Shown here: piece by piece, positions 5,636-6,418 of the stretch | How the letters are laid out: every line of letters begins with the position of its first letter | Position numbering within the stretch: the stretch's first letter is position 1 | Assembly (NCBI GenBank): GCA_903953455.1 | Contig: CAJBJW010000174.1 | Span: forward strand, 1-6,418 | Length of the DNA stretch: 6,418 bases | Source: an uncultured Pseudomonadota bacterium | GTDB lineage: Bacteria; Pseudomonadota; Gammaproteobacteria; Methylococcales; Methylomonadaceae | Direction of reading: 5' to 3' | Position numbers and translations under genes: made by a program | Notes under the pieces: generated by a model | The model's database searches: none | Seen by the model: the letters and a program-made list of their open reading frames with translations, nothing else | Told to the model about the DNA's origin: nothing

Positions 5636-6418
5636 GTGACTCAAAAACATTTTCAAATTGTGCATCAACTCGCGCGTCGTCTTCGTATTTTCTCGCCCGT
5701 GATTAAAAACGATCAAGAGCGTGCGTATATTTTTGAAATTATTTTAAAAAAACGTCCCGAAATTAAGCGGGTGCGAACGGTTTGTTCAATTGGTTGCGTG
5801 ATCATTGAATTTGATCCAGCGGGATTGCCTAAAAAGAATTTGTTGATTTTACTTGATGCCGTTTTAGGTAATATTGCCAATAAAAATCCGAATTTACCTA
5901 CCTCTGAACAAAAACATTTTGAGGGGAAATCGCAAGATATTGATTTAGCCGTTGAAGGAATGAGTTGCGCGTCGTGTGCGCTACTTATTGAAATGGTGCT
6001 CAAGCGTGATGAGCGCGTGAAAACAGCAAGTGTGAATTTCAGTACGTCAACGCTGAGTGTCCAAGGGCAATTAAGCAAAATCGATGTGAACGAATTAGTC
6101 ACGAAAATTGGCTATCAAACATTCCCCATGGATACGCTTTCACAACGTAAAAAATTGATTGAAAAAGAAAAAAATCGGGTTGTTTTAGCTAAAAATCGTT
6201 TTGTGTGGGCGAGTGTACTTAGTGTGCCTGTCATTGTAGCGGGCATGGCGATGACGCGCTCACGTCCTTTGCATTGGATGCAATGGGCGCTGACGACACC
6301 GGTTGTTTTTTGGGCAGGATACCCTTTTTTTGCGAAAGCATGGCGGTTAGCTAGGCAACGCGCGGCGAACATGGATTCGTTAATTGCGCTTGGTGTTGGA
6401 TCAGCTTATGGTTATAGC
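5636..6418 (+). CDS. Heavy-metal translocating P1B-type ATPase, N-terminal part (3'-truncated by window)
   Basis: These ATPases pump Cu, Zn or related cations across the inner membrane, usually outward. The 261 visible codons begin at a GTG with AAGGGA (5623-5628) seven bases upstream. Residues 7-61 form a first HMA-like domain without CxxC, resembling the domain in the preceding gene. Residues 103-165 form a true HMA domain with the metal motif GMSCASC (108-114; C111, C114). A basic/acidic linker leads to TM1 (about 188-206) and TM2 (about 214-236). QRAANMDSLIALG (241-253) opens TM3 and is a family signature. The frame stays open to the window end; the CPC-type transport motif, DKTGT and ATP-binding domain lie beyond it, so the metal cannot be fixed. 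GMSCASC and MDSLIALG favour a CopA-like Cu(I) group, with moderate confidence. A start further upstream is not supported. Confidence 0.93.
   Translation, partial: MTQKHFQIVHQLARRLRIFSPVIKNDQERAYIFEIILKKRPEIKRVRTVCSIGCVIIEFDPAGLPKKNLLILLDAVLGNIANKNPNLPTSEQKHFEGKSQDIDLAVEGMSCASCALLIEMVLKRDERVKTASVNFSTSTLSVQGQLSKIDVNELVTKIGYQTFPMDTLSQRKKLIEKEKNRVVLAKNRFVWASVLSVPVIVAGMAMTRSRPLHWMQWALTTPVVFWAGYPFFAKAWRLARQRAANMDSLIALGVGSAYGYS

Noticed and set aside
5713..6372. Two long minus-strand reading frames (5713-6102, 6115-6372) opposite the ATPase
   Set aside because: The plus strand encodes clear HMA and transmembrane motifs across the whole stretch; the minus frames show no motif and no ribosome site.
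1..6418. CRISPR array, tRNA, rRNA, insertion sequence or attachment site
   Set aside because: No regularly spaced repeats, no cloverleaf or rRNA motifs, no transposase or integrase frame and no flanking duplications were seen by eye on either strand.

Overview
The window looks like the chromosome of a low-GC gammaproteobacterium. The evidence is a UbiD-type decarboxylase end, a clpS-clpA pair facing a convergent infA (the clpS-clpA/infA neighbourhood known from E. coli), and close residue-level agreement of ClpS, ClpA and IF-1 with the E. coli proteins. I cannot place it in a genus from the sequence alone.

The left half (1-3783) is housekeeping. It holds the last 142 codons of ubiD (ubiquinone synthesis), a small ASCH-domain protein, then clpS and clpA behind a good sigma-70-like promoter whose -35 and spacer lie in a perfect inverted repeat. 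ClpS delivers N-degron substrates to ClpA, which unfolds them for ClpP. infA (IF-1) runs on the minus strand and meets clpA tail to tail.

The right half (3784-6418) is the accessory part. A 358-bp non-coding region contains a near-consensus sigma-54 (-24/-12) promoter, with a 24-bp imperfect palindrome about 95 bp upstream of the predicted start and an IHF-like site between them. This is the layout of a promoter driven by an enhancer-binding activator. Downstream, all on the plus strand, are a 65-aa glycine-rich membrane peptide, a 52-aa Cys-rich metal-binding mini-protein, a 96-aa single-span membrane protein, a strong intrinsic terminator, a 205-aa protein with a degenerate HMA-like domain and C-terminal membrane segments, and the start of a heavy-metal P1B-type ATPase cut by the window edge.

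The most interesting reading is that 4061-6418 is one inducible metal-handling cluster. Its metal-binding modules are spread over separate small proteins, and an internal terminator probably makes the small upstream proteins in excess over the ATPase. The metal, the activator and the roles of the small proteins cannot be read from this window.
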